The notes below the pieces were generated by a model. The model had not been told where the DNA came from. It did not search any database and saw only the letters and a list, made by a program, of their open reading frames with translations. Of a stretch of DNA of 64,000 nucleotides, positions 6,184 to 13,598 are shown piece by piece. Each line of letters opens with the position of its first letter. Positions within the stretch are counted from its first letter, which is position 1. Both the position numbers and the translations under genes were made by a program. Source of the DNA: Acidovorax sp. Lineage in GTDB: Bacteria; Pseudomonadota; Gammaproteobacteria; Burkholderiales; Burkholderiaceae_C. The DNA lies in contig JAUXZO010000165.1 in the NCBI GenBank assembly GCA_030692685.1, positions 1 through 64,000 on the forward strand, in the 5' to 3' direction.

Positions 6184-8435
6184 AAAAAATCCTCATCGCA
6201 AATCGATCCGAGATCGCCCGCCGGGTGATCCACACCGCCCACCGCATGGGTATCGAAACTGTCGCCGTCTACTCCGACCCCGATGCCAACGCGCTGCACG
6301 TGCGCGAGGCCACGCAGGCCGTGGCCCTGGGCGGTGCGGCCAGCGCCGACACGTACCTGTGCGTTGAGAAGCTGTTGGCCGCAGCCCGCGCCACGGGTGC
6401 CGACGCCGTGCACCCCGGCTACGGCTTTCTCAGCGAGAACGCCGACTTTGCCCAAGCGGTGGTCGATGCCGGGCTGGTCTGGATCGGCCCGCCCGCCGCT
6501 GCCATCCGTGCGCTGGGCAGCAAGTCAGGCGCCAAGGCATTGGCCCATGCGCAGGGCGTGCCCTGTCTGCCGGGCTATGCAGGCGATGACCAAAGTGAAG
6601 CGCGCTTTGTGGACGAGGCCACGCGCATCGGCTACCCCGTCATGGTCAAGGCCGTGGCGGGCGGCGGGGGGCGGGGCATGCGGCTGGTCACCGATGCAGC
6701 GCAACTGCCCGCCGCGCTGGCCAGCGCACGGTCGGAAGCTCTGGCAGGCTTTGGCTGTGGTGACCTGCTCATCGAGCGCGCACTGCTGCAGCCGCGCCAT
6801 GTGGAGGTCCAAATTTTTGCCGACGCCCACGGCGCCTGCATCCACCTGGGCGAGCGCGATTGCTCGGTGCAGCGCCGCCACCAGAAGATCATTGAAGAGT
6901 CCCCCAGCCCCGCCGTGGACTCCGTTTTGCGCGAGCGCATGGGCGCCTGCGCCGTGGCACTGGCGCAGGCTGCGGGCTATGTCGGCGCGGGTACTGTGGA
7001 GTTTCTGCTTGATGGCGGTGAATTGATCGACGCCGGGCCGCCCCAAGCCGCGAAGGCCCCACGCTCCGGAGCAGCCGGGGCCCCTTCCCTGGCTGGGGGC
7101 AGCGAACCACGCGAAGCGGGGAGCGTGGGGGCATTGATCGACGCCGGGCCGCCCCAAGGCGTGAAGGCCCCCTCGGGGGGCCGCGAACCACGCGAAGCGG
7201 GGAGCGTGGGGGCCAGTTTCTACCTCATGGAGATGAACACCCGCCTGCAGGTCGAGCACCCGGTGACCGAAGCCCTCACTGGCCTGGACCTGGTCGAATG
7301 GCAGATCCGCGTGGCGCGTGGCGAGCCACTGCCGCTCACACAATCACAGGTGGCACTGCAAGGCCACGCCATCGAGGTGCGCCTGTGCGCCGAAGACGCG
7401 CACTTTCGCCCGCACACTGGCAGCGTGCTGCACTTCAGCGCGCCACCTGCCGCAGCGTTTGAACGCGCTCCCATGGGCGCCTTGCGCTTCGACCATGCGC
7501 TGGAAGAGGGCACCGAGGTCACTCCCCACTACGACGCGATGCTGGGCAAGCTCATCGTGCATGCGCCCACGCGGGCCGAAGCCATCGACGCCCTGGTGCG
7601 CGCGTTGAACGGCACGCGCATTCTGGGCCTGCCCACCAACCGTGCGTTTTTGGCGGCATGCCTGGGCCACCCGGTGTTTCGGGGCGGAAAAGCGTTGGTG
7701 CCATTTCTCGCGGAGCACGCCCCCGGCTTGCAGAATTTGCTATTAAAAAATGAGCTATCAGCGCTTATCCTATCAGCGCTAGCGGCCATTTTTGCTTCAA
7801 TTTCCATCGCGCCAGCCTCCGCAAGCCTGCCGTGCGCCTTGGCCCGCCCGCTGCGCCTGCGCCACCAGGGCGCGGTGTTGCCGTTGGCTGTGCGCGAGCT
7901 GGGGGCCGGGCAGCTGCAGGTGGAGCACGCGGGCGTCAATGCCACTGGGGGGCAGCTGCAACCCGTCACCGCCACCACGGTGCAACTGACCCTGCAACCC
8001 GGCGGTGCCGTGCGCGCCACCACCCAGGGTAGCGACGCGCCGTTCACCGGCCACACCAGCCACACCCGCCAAAGCGACCACACTGTGCACGCCGTGCCCG
8101 TTGGCCGCCTGCGTTGGCACTGGCAAGCTGGTGGCGTGGATGGCTGGGTAGAAGACGCCTCGTGGGAGCCCGCCGCGCGCGCGGGCACCGCCGGTGGCGC
8201 CACCGAGCTGCGCGCGCCCTTCAACGGCAAGGTGGTTGCGCTGCCTGTGGCTGCAGGCCAGGCGCTGTCAGCGGGCGACACCGTGGTGATCATCGAATCC
8301 ATGAAGCTCGAACACAGCCTGGCCTGCCCCGTGGCCGCCACGGTGGCGGAGGTGCTGGTCACGCCCGGGCAGCAGGTGGCACCCGGGCAGGTATTGGTGC
8401 GGTTTGCGCCCGCCCCGCAAGGAGCCGCAGCATGA
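6180..8435 (+). CDS. atuF: Acyl-CoA carboxylase biotin carboxylase/BCCP (alpha) subunit, probable geranyl-CoA carboxylase
   Basis: The alpha subunit of the carboxylase, 751 residues. It opens with the biotin carboxylase start KKILIANRSEIARRV, then ATP-grasp motifs (GGGGRGMR, KIIEESPSP) and the catalytic block MEMNTRLQVEHPVTE. The C-terminal biotinyl domain carries ESMKLEH with the biotinylated Lys near residue 709. AtuF homologues are about 660 residues. The excess is explained by two tandem in-frame palindromic repeats (7022-7132 and 7133-7213; 37 and 27 codons) inserted just before SFYLMEMN, and by a family A repeat at about 7737-7800. Removing 7022-7213 restores a canonical DGGDSFYLMEM. 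The start at 6180 is chosen because the homology begins there. Whether the enzyme remains active is unknown, but no stop or frameshift is present. Confidence 0.88.
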   Translation: MKKILIANRSEIARRVIHTAHRMGIETVAVYSDPDANALHVREATQAVALGGAASADTYLCVEKLLAAARATGADAVHPGYGFLSENADFAQAVVDAGLVWIGPPAAAIRALGSKSGAKALAHAQGVPCLPGYAGDDQSEARFVDEATRIGYPVMVKAVAGGGGRGMRLVTDAAQLPAALASARSEALAGFGCGDLLIERALLQPRHVEVQIFADAHGACIHLGERDCSVQRRHQKIIEESPSPAVDSVLRERMGACAVALAQAAGYVGAGTVEFLLDGGELIDAGPPQAAKAPRSGAAGAPSLAGGSEPREAGSVGALIDAGPPQGVKAPSGGREPREAGSVGASFYLMEMNTRLQVEHPVTEALTGLDLVEWQIRVARGEPLPLTQSQVALQGHAIEVRLCAEDAHFRPHTGSVLHFSAPPAAAFERAPMGALRFDHALEEGTEVTPHYDAMLGKLIVHAPTRAEAIDALVRALNGTRILGLPTNRAFLAACLGHPVFRGGKALVPFLAEHAPGLQNLLLKNELSALILSALAAIFASISIAPASASLPCALARPLRLRHQGAVLPLAVRELGAGQLQVEHAGVNATGGQLQPVTATTVQLTLQPGGAVRATTQGSDAPFTGHTSHTRQSDHTVHAVPVGRLRWHWQAGGVDGWVEDASWEPAARAGTAGGATELRAPFNGKVVALPVAAGQALSAGDTVVIIESMKLEHSLACPVAATVAEVLVTPGQQVAPGQVLVRFAPAPQGAAA
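7022..7213. repeat. Two tandem in-frame palindromic repeats inside atuF
   Basis: Copy 1 (7022-7132, 111 bases) and copy 2 (7133-7213, 81 bases) both begin ATTGATCGACGCCGGGCC and end GAGCGTGGGGGC. Both lengths are multiples of three and neither adds a stop. They resemble the insert at 9391-9462 in the following dehydrogenase gene. The encoded residues are Gly/Pro/Ala/Arg-rich and probably form a disordered loop. Confidence 0.85.
7737..7800. repeat. Family A repeat, copy 2 (inside atuF)
   Basis: This stretch reads GCTATTAAAAAATGAGCTAT followed by AGCGCTTATCCTATCAGCGCT and GGCCATTTTTGCTTC, which is clearly the family A repeat. It is translated in frame as the hydrophobic segment NELSALILSALAAIFASI at about residues 522-540, which carboxylase alpha subunits do not normally have. 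Confidence 0.8.
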
Positions 8436-9679
8436 CCGCGCTGACCGCCGCCCACGACGAAGACCGCACCGCCCTCGCCGACACCGTCACCCGATTCGCC
8501 CGCACCGAGATCGCGCCGCATGTCGGTGCGTGGGACGCTGCGGGCGAGTTCCCGCGCACGCTCTACCGCCGCGCGGCCGACCTGGGCCTGCTGGGCCTGG
8601 GCTACCCCGAGCAGTACGGTGGCACGCCTGCCAGCTACGCACTGCGCCTGCCGCTGTGGCGCGCGCTCAGCCGCTATGGCGCCAGCGGCGGCGTGCTGGC
8701 CAGCCTGCTGTCGCACAACATCGGCCTGCCGCCCGTGCTGGCGCATGGCAGCGACGCTGTGCGCGCCGAGGTGATTCCGCCCGTGCTGGCGGGCGAGCAG
8801 ATTGCTGCGCTGGCCATTACCGAACCCGGTGGCGGGTCGGATGTGGCGCAGCTCAGGACCACCGCGCGGCGGGAGGGTGATGACTACATCGTCAACGGCG
8901 AAAAGGTGTTCATCACTTCGGGCATGCGTGCGGACTGGATCACCGTGGCCGTGCGCACCGCAGAGGCGGGAAGCAAGGGCAGCGGCGGCATCTCGATGCT
9001 GTTGGTGCCGGGCGCGAGCAGCGGCCTGTCGCGCAGCCGCCTCGACAAGATGGGCTGGCTCTGTTCCGACACCGCCCACCTGCGTTTCGACAACGTGCGC
9101 GTGCCCGCCCGTTACCTGCTGGGTGAAGAGGGCGCAGGCTTTCGCATCATCATGGGCAACTTCAACGCCGAGCGTTTTGGCCTGGCCGTATCCGCCCTGG
9201 GCTTTGCCGAGGCCTGCTACGACGAAGCCCTGGCCTGGGCCCGCCAGCGCAAAACCTTTGGCGCCGCGCTGGTAGAGCACCAGGTCATCCGCCACAAGCT
9301 GGTGGACATGCAGATGCGCATCCAGTCCACCGCCGCGTGGTGCGAATCCGTGGCCGCGTTGGCCGATGCGGGACGTGCTGGCGATGCGGTGCCGGGCCGC
9401 CCCAAGCCGCATCAGCCCCCTTGGGGGGCGGCGACCCATGCGCAGCAGGGGAGCGTGGGGGCGCATAGTACTTGGGTGGCGCAGGTTTGCCTGCTGAAAA
9501 ACCACGCCACCCAAACCATGCAGTTCTGCGCCGACCAGGCTGTGCAGATCCTGGGCGGCATGGGCTTCATGCGCGGCACCGTCAGCGAACGCATCTACCG
9601 CGAGGTCAAGGTCATGATGATCGGCGGCGGTGCGGAAGAAATCATGAAAGACCTGGCTGCCAAGCAGCTGGGCATCTAG
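8432..9679 (+). CDS. Acyl-CoA dehydrogenase with in-frame repeat insertion
   Basis: A second FAD-dependent acyl-CoA dehydrogenase, 415 residues, starting at an ATGA overlap with the atuF stop. EPGGGSDVAQL, ITSGMRADWI and the C-terminal GGMGFMRGTVSERIYRE are typical. The probable catalytic Glu is in FNAERFG (about residue 247). At about residues 320-344 an extra Gly/Pro/His-rich segment is encoded by a palindromic repeat (9391-9462) related to those in atuF. Pseudomonas atu clusters have one AtuD in this region, so this enzyme may act on the shortened methyl-branched chain later in the pathway. That role is inferred. Confidence 0.85.
   Translation: MTALTAAHDEDRTALADTVTRFARTEIAPHVGAWDAAGEFPRTLYRRAADLGLLGLGYPEQYGGTPASYALRLPLWRALSRYGASGGVLASLLSHNIGLPPVLAHGSDAVRAEVIPPVLAGEQIAALAITEPGGGSDVAQLRTTARREGDDYIVNGEKVFITSGMRADWITVAVRTAEAGSKGSGGISMLLVPGASSGLSRSRLDKMGWLCSDTAHLRFDNVRVPARYLLGEEGAGFRIIMGNFNAERFGLAVSALGFAEACYDEALAWARQRKTFGAALVEHQVIRHKLVDMQMRIQSTAAWCESVAALADAGRAGDAVPGRPKPHQPPWGAATHAQQGSVGAHSTWVAQVCLLKNHATQTMQFCADQAVQILGGMGFMRGTVSERIYREVKVMMIGGGAEEIMKDLAAKQLGI
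9391..9462. repeat. In-frame palindromic repeat inside the acyl-CoA dehydrogenase gene
   Basis: A 72-base element beginning GCCGGGCCGCCCCAAG and ending GAGCGTGGGGGC. Inner arms GCCGCCCCAAG and CTTGGGGGGCGGC can pair. It shares both ends with the two inserts in atuF and adds 24 codons without a stop. Confidence 0.8.
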
Positions 9680-9720
9680 GCGATGGTTGTGTTTTTGAGG
9701 ACTCAGCCCACCGCCCAATC

Positions 9721-9870
9721 CGTTCGGGCTGAGCCTGTCGAAGCCAGGGCACCCAAACCCCACACCGTTCAGGCTGAGCCTGTCGAAGCGAGTGCACCCA
9801 AACCTCAATCCGTTCGGGCTGAGCTTGTCGAAGCCAGTGCACCGAAACCCCACACCGTTCGGGCTGTCGG
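9721..9870. repeat. 45-bp tandem array of family B units
   Basis: Four units beginning CGTTCGGGCTGAGC start at 9721, 9766, 9811 and 9856, an exact 45-base period. The last is truncated. The inter-unit DNA (AGTGCACCCAAACCCCACA-like) is also conserved, so the whole 45-mer was amplified. It lies between the dehydrogenase stop and the BKACE gene, and no gene is needed to explain it. Confidence 0.85.
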
Positions 9871-9916
9871 TTTGCAGATGTTTTGGGCCATTCATCATTG
9901 ATCGGAGACATGCACC

Positions 9917-10825
9917 ATGACCGCCACGCACAGCAGCAGTAACCAGCACAGCGACAACAAAGCCATCATCACCTGCGCCATCACCGGCGTGCTCACCGAC
10001 CCCGGCCAGCACCCCGTGCCGGTCACCCCCGAGCAACTGGCTAAAGAAGCCCGCCGCGCCTACAACGCAGGCGCCGCCGTCGTTCACGTGCACTTTCGCA
10101 ACCAGGAGCCCGGCAAAGGCCACCTGCCGAGCTGGGACCCGCAGGTGGCGCGCGACTGTGTGCAGGCCATGCGCGAGGCCTGCCCCGGTTTGATCATCAA
10201 CCAGACCACCGGCGTGGTGGGCCCCCACTACCAAGGCCCGCTCGACTGCCTGCGCGCCACTCGCCCCGAGATGGCTGCGTGCAACGCCGGCTCGCTCAAC
10301 TACCTGAAGGTGCGCAGCAACGGCACCTGGGCCTGGCCGCCCATGCTGTTCGACAACCAGCCCGCCAAGGTGAAGGACTTCATCGACGTGATGCAAGAGA
10401 CCGGCACGCTGCCCGAGTTCGAATGCTTCGATGTCGGCATCGTGCGATGCGTGGAGATGTATGTGCAGACCGGCATGTACACGCAGGGCCTGCCCGAATA
10501 CAACTTTGTGATGGGCGTCGAATCCGGCATGCCCGCCGACCCGGACCTGCTGCCTATCTTGCTCAAGCTCAAGATCAAGGACGCCCCCTGGCAAGCCACC
10601 GTCATCGGCCGCAGCGAGATCTGGCCCGTGCACCAGCGCGTGGCCGAACTGGGCGGGCACCTGCGCACGGGGCTGGAGGACACGTTCTATCTGCCGGATG
10701 GGACCAAGGCAGATTCGAACGGGCCGTTGATTGAGCAGCTGGCGCAGTACGCGCGGAACGCGGGGCGGGAGGTGGCGACGCCGCAAGAGGCGCGGGTATT
10801 GCTGGGGCTCCACTCGTTTGCGTAA
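9917..10825 (+). CDS. BKACE-family (DUF849) beta-keto acid cleavage enzyme
   Basis: A 302-residue member of the family that includes 3-keto-5-aminohexanoate cleavage enzyme. Such zinc enzymes transfer acetyl from acetyl-CoA to a beta-keto acid, giving acetoacetate and a new acyl-CoA. The metal-binding HVH is at about residues 57-59 (AAVVHVHFRN), and NQTTGV, GIVRCVEMY and the C-terminal GLEDTFYLPDG region are conserved. A GGAGA stretch precedes the ATG. Placed at the end of the atu-like cluster, it could process a 3-oxo intermediate of terpene breakdown; substrate is not deducible. Its last 75 or so codons are duplicated at 16190-16425. Confidence 0.87.
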   Translation: MTATHSSSNQHSDNKAIITCAITGVLTDPGQHPVPVTPEQLAKEARRAYNAGAAVVHVHFRNQEPGKGHLPSWDPQVARDCVQAMREACPGLIINQTTGVVGPHYQGPLDCLRATRPEMAACNAGSLNYLKVRSNGTWAWPPMLFDNQPAKVKDFIDVMQETGTLPEFECFDVGIVRCVEMYVQTGMYTQGLPEYNFVMGVESGMPADPDLLPILLKLKIKDAPWQATVIGRSEIWPVHQRVAELGGHLRTGLEDTFYLPDGTKADSNGPLIEQLAQYARNAGREVATPQEARVLLGLHSFA

Positions 10826-10857
10826 AGGACTGCCTCTTCCAGCAGGTATCCCCAGCT

Positions 10858-10940
10858 GTTGGATTGTTGGGTTGTGGGTTGTGGGTTGTTGGGTTGTTGG
10901 GTTGTTGGGTTGTTGATTTTTTGGACTGCCGGGTTGTTTG
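10858..10940. repeat. GGGTTGTTG low-complexity tract
   Basis: A G/T-only run made of repeated GTTGGGTTGT and GTGGGTTGT units follows the BKACE stop and precedes the cassette. It marks the left edge of the SET/ubiquitin segment. It could be prone to slipped-strand change or form G-rich structures on the plus strand. Confidence 0.75.
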
Positions 10941-11019
10941 GTCCCTCTGATACTTGCGATAACAGCGGTGGTCCGCTTGCCATCAGGTTAGGCTGCGGTA
11001 TTTCTGAACGGAGCAGTCC

Positions 11020-12015
11020 TTGGCGTTTGACGAAATCCTGCAGCAGTTCAGGGCTCTGGGTGGCATTGCGGACAACCTTGTTGTGCGCAACGGTGCGCGT
11101 GGCAGGGGGCTGTTTGCTGCCGATCCGGCTCGGCCGGTGCAGTTGCGTGTGCCCGCCCATTTGTTGGTATCGCCCCAGTGGCTTGCGCTGGACGCGTCTC
11201 AAAACATCACCATAGCGCCCCCGCACCGGTCGTCGCTCACCCCCGAGGTGGCGACGTTCTTTGAGCAATATCAGCGCATGTTTGGCTGGGGTCAAGGTGG
11301 CTTGCAGGCCATTTCGCAGCATCAGCGCCAGCTGCAGGCCTTGCCACCCCGGCTTCAAAACTACCTCAACCTACTGGGTGGCGCCCAAGAGCTCCAGCAG
11401 GTGCCCACGCCCGCCTACTGCCTGCAAAAGTACTGTGCCAACCGCCAGATCCGTATTCAGTCGGCGTCGTGGTTGATGCCGATCGCCGAGATGATCAACC
11501 ACGACGTGAACGGGCTGCCCTATGTGCTGGACCAGGGCGTGCGTGTGAGCGGTGTGGTGGCCGACGAGGTGCTTACCTGCTATCACCGCCATCTGGACGC
11601 TTTTCACTTCTTCATCAACTACCACTTCGTGGCACCCGCCGACACGGTGCTGTCGTGCGAGGTGACGGTGCAGGTCCCAGGGGCCGGGACGTTCCATATT
11701 GCGCGGATGGACCAGCTCGTCGACGGGGCCGCAGAGGTGCGAACGCCACAGCTGACCCAAACGGGCGCCATCACGCAGGTGAGCTTTGTAGAAATCGCAA
11801 ATCGCAAGAAGCCATCGCAGCCCCGAAAGACGTTTACACAGCTTCTGGCCACACGCCAGGTACCGGCATCTGTGGCCAACGCACTGTTCGATGGACTTGA
11901 GGAACACAATCAGCAGGTATTGACCGGACTGATCCATGCATGCCAAGCCGCACCGAGTGCAATGGCCAGCAGTCTGGAGCAAATCGCCGCCCATCAACTG
12001 GCGGTTTTGGCATGA
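11020..12015 (+). CDS. SET-domain protein (putative lysine methyltransferase)
   Basis: A 331-residue protein with SET hallmarks of the Rubisco-LSMT/SETD type: ARGRGLFA near residue 27 (GxG motif), PIAEMINHD near residue 162 (NH motif for S-adenosylmethionine), and FHFFINYHFV near residue 199 in the position of the catalytic tyrosine segment. The start is a TTG with GGAG six bases upstream; no better ATG is available. No signal peptide is seen, so it should act in the cytoplasm. It lies 39 bases before the ubiquitin-fusion gene on the same strand. The SET assignment is by motif only and its substrate is unknown. Confidence 0.65.
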   Translation: MAFDEILQQFRALGGIADNLVVRNGARGRGLFAADPARPVQLRVPAHLLVSPQWLALDASQNITIAPPHRSSLTPEVATFFEQYQRMFGWGQGGLQAISQHQRQLQALPPRLQNYLNLLGGAQELQQVPTPAYCLQKYCANRQIRIQSASWLMPIAEMINHDVNGLPYVLDQGVRVSGVVADEVLTCYHRHLDAFHFFINYHFVAPADTVLSCEVTVQVPGAGTFHIARMDQLVDGAAEVRTPQLTQTGAITQVSFVEIANRKKPSQPRKTFTQLLATRQVPASVANALFDGLEEHNQQVLTGLIHACQAAPSAMASSLEQIAAHQLAVLA

Positions 12016-12054
12016 GCCTCGCTGACTCCTCAATGAGGCCCCTCTCGGAACCCG

Positions 12055-13227
12055 ATGAATGTAAAAGCCCAAAGTGAAACACGTAAAACAAGTGACACAA
12101 GTGACACATCCCTGACCATTCAGTCCGCCAAAGGCGGCATGGTGTTCACGTCGTCGGCCACCATGCGCGCACAGCCGACCATTCCTCGGTATGCAGACCA
12201 CGCACTGGGCAAACTGGCACGGGTGGCTTTTGCGCTCATGTTGATGCTGGCGGCACAGGCCTCGTTCGCCATGCAGATATTTGTGAAGACGCTGACTGGC
12301 AAGACCATCACGCTGGAGGTGGAGCCCAGCGACTCCATCGACAACGTCAAACAGAAAATTCAGGACAAAGAGGGCATTCCCCCCGACGAACAACGGCTGA
12401 TCTTTGCAGGCAAGGAGCTGGAAGACGGCAGAACCCTGTCGGACTACAACATCCAGAAGGAGAGCACGCTGCACCTGCTGATCAAGCTTGCGCAGGGCGT
12501 ATGTGGCTCGGCGGCAGGCCAGGTCTTCAGCATCTTGCCCACGGCCAACCTGTGCACCTCAAGCAATGCGTCAGCGGTGGCATCGGCTGCGGGTCAGTAC
12601 AGCTGGACGTGCACTGGCACCAACGCCGTGCCGGAGAGCTGTGCAGCCAACTGGGCCAGCACGGCCAGCACGGCCAGCACGGCAGGTGCGGGGCAGGGCG
12701 CTGCCACGTCCCCTGCGCCCGCGGCCAACAACGATTGGGTGCTGGCCAGCGCGGGTTTTGCAGCGGCTTTTGCGCCATTGCCCGCAGGTGCAACGCTGCC
12801 GCTCGGCCTGGCCAATCTGCAGCTGAGCAGTGGCACTCCAGGCTCCACTGCTGCGGTCACCGTCCACTACACCACAGCCATCCCCGCAGGCGCCGTGTAC
12901 ATGAAATACGGCAAAAGCCCAGCAGGCTACAACTGCACCGGGGCCGCGTGCGCCGTGGACCACTGGTACCAGATGCCCGCTGCACAGGCCGTGTTTGCGC
13001 CGGACCGGATGAGCGTGACCCTCACCATCCAGGACGGCGGAGTGGGGGACAACGACCTGGTGGCCAACGGCGCCATTGATGACCCCGGTGGCCCGGTGCT
13101 TCTGGCTGGCGGGCTATCCACCCCCAGCATCCCCACGCTGTCCGCATGGAGCCTGATTGCTCTGTCGTGCCTGATGGCGTTTCTGGGAATTGGGCGGTTT
13201 CGCCGGCGGTATGGCTTAAAGTTTTAG
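12055..13227 (+). CDS. Secreted ubiquitin-fusion protein with IPTL-CTERM sorting tail
   Basis: A 390-residue precursor. Residues about 51-72 form a signal peptide ending AAQASFA. Residues 73-148 (12271-12498) are ubiquitin: 66 of 76 positions match the eukaryotic protein by eye, with changes T22S, E24D, A28Q, Q40E, Q49E, V70L, L71I, R72K, R74A and G75Q. All seven lysines, Ile44 and Gly76 remain, but the terminal di-Gly does not. Predicted cleavage after AQASFA would expose ubiquitin Met1 exactly. A Cys-rich segment, an Ala/Ser/Thr linker and a choice-of-anchor-U-like domain (about 210-350) follow. The IPTLSAW, membrane and RRR tail (from residue 359) is an IPTL-CTERM signal for exosortase H. 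Starts at 12139 or 12163 would give a more ordinary signal peptide. No E1, E2, E3 or deubiquitinase gene is nearby. Confidence 0.9.
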   Translation: MNVKAQSETRKTSDTSDTSLTIQSAKGGMVFTSSATMRAQPTIPRYADHALGKLARVAFALMLMLAAQASFAMQIFVKTLTGKTITLEVEPSDSIDNVKQKIQDKEGIPPDEQRLIFAGKELEDGRTLSDYNIQKESTLHLLIKLAQGVCGSAAGQVFSILPTANLCTSSNASAVASAAGQYSWTCTGTNAVPESCAANWASTASTASTAGAGQGAATSPAPAANNDWVLASAGFAAAFAPLPAGATLPLGLANLQLSSGTPGSTAAVTVHYTTAIPAGAVYMKYGKSPAGYNCTGAACAVDHWYQMPAAQAVFAPDRMSVTLTIQDGGVGDNDLVANGAIDDPGGPVLLAGGLSTPSIPTLSAWSLIALSCLMAFLGIGRFRRRYGLKF

Positions 13228-13230
13228 TGT

Positions 13231-13283
13231 TTTTTGGCTCTAGCGCTTGATGGGTAAGCGCTAGTAGCTATTTTTTATATAGC
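13231..13283. repeat. Family A repeat, copy 3
   Basis: GGCTCTAGCGCTTGATGG followed by GTAAGCGCTAGTAGCTAT, directly after the ubiquitin-fusion stop. In the remaining intergenic stretch to 13598, a CGCATC hexamer is repeated at about 13329-13349. A GAAGGAA ribosome-binding site lies just before 13599. No gene is seen. Confidence 0.85.
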
Positions 13284-13598
13284 AAACTAATTCGGTGTGA
13301 TGCGGTGCATTTGCCAGCGTGCTTCAAACCGCATCCGCATCCGCATCCGTTGGCGCAAACAGGCGTCGCGAGCGCATTGCCACACGCGCTGATGCCGCTA
13401 TAGATGGTTGATATTGCAGGCCCAATGCTGAGCCAGCGGCGCGACAGCCTTTGTGGAAGTTGGTTGTTGCTTGAATGGTTGCCGCCACGCCCAGCAGGTT
13501 AGAGTAGTCGTCTTCGCCGGTGACCTGGGATAGGTTCGCCGCTACATGCCCACACGGGCCCCTTCCCCCCGCTCTCTTTCAACAACGAAGGAATATCG

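Noticed and set aside
9721-9870. Possible CRISPR array because of regular repeats
   Set aside because: The spacers are themselves conserved, there are only four units, the repeat unit occurs elsewhere singly or inverted, and no cas gene is present. It is a tandem repeat.
7529-10813. A minus-strand open frame of about 1,094 codons opposite the atuF-BKACE genes
   Set aside because: It is antisense to four well-supported genes. Its composition (His/Ala/Gly/Arg-rich) is that of a high-GC shadow frame and it shows no protein-family motif.
12271-12498. Ubiquitin as eukaryotic contamination or a vector artefact
   Set aside because: It is fused in frame to a bacterial signal peptide and to an IPTL-CTERM tail, has no intron, and its third-position GC bias resembles the neighbouring genes.
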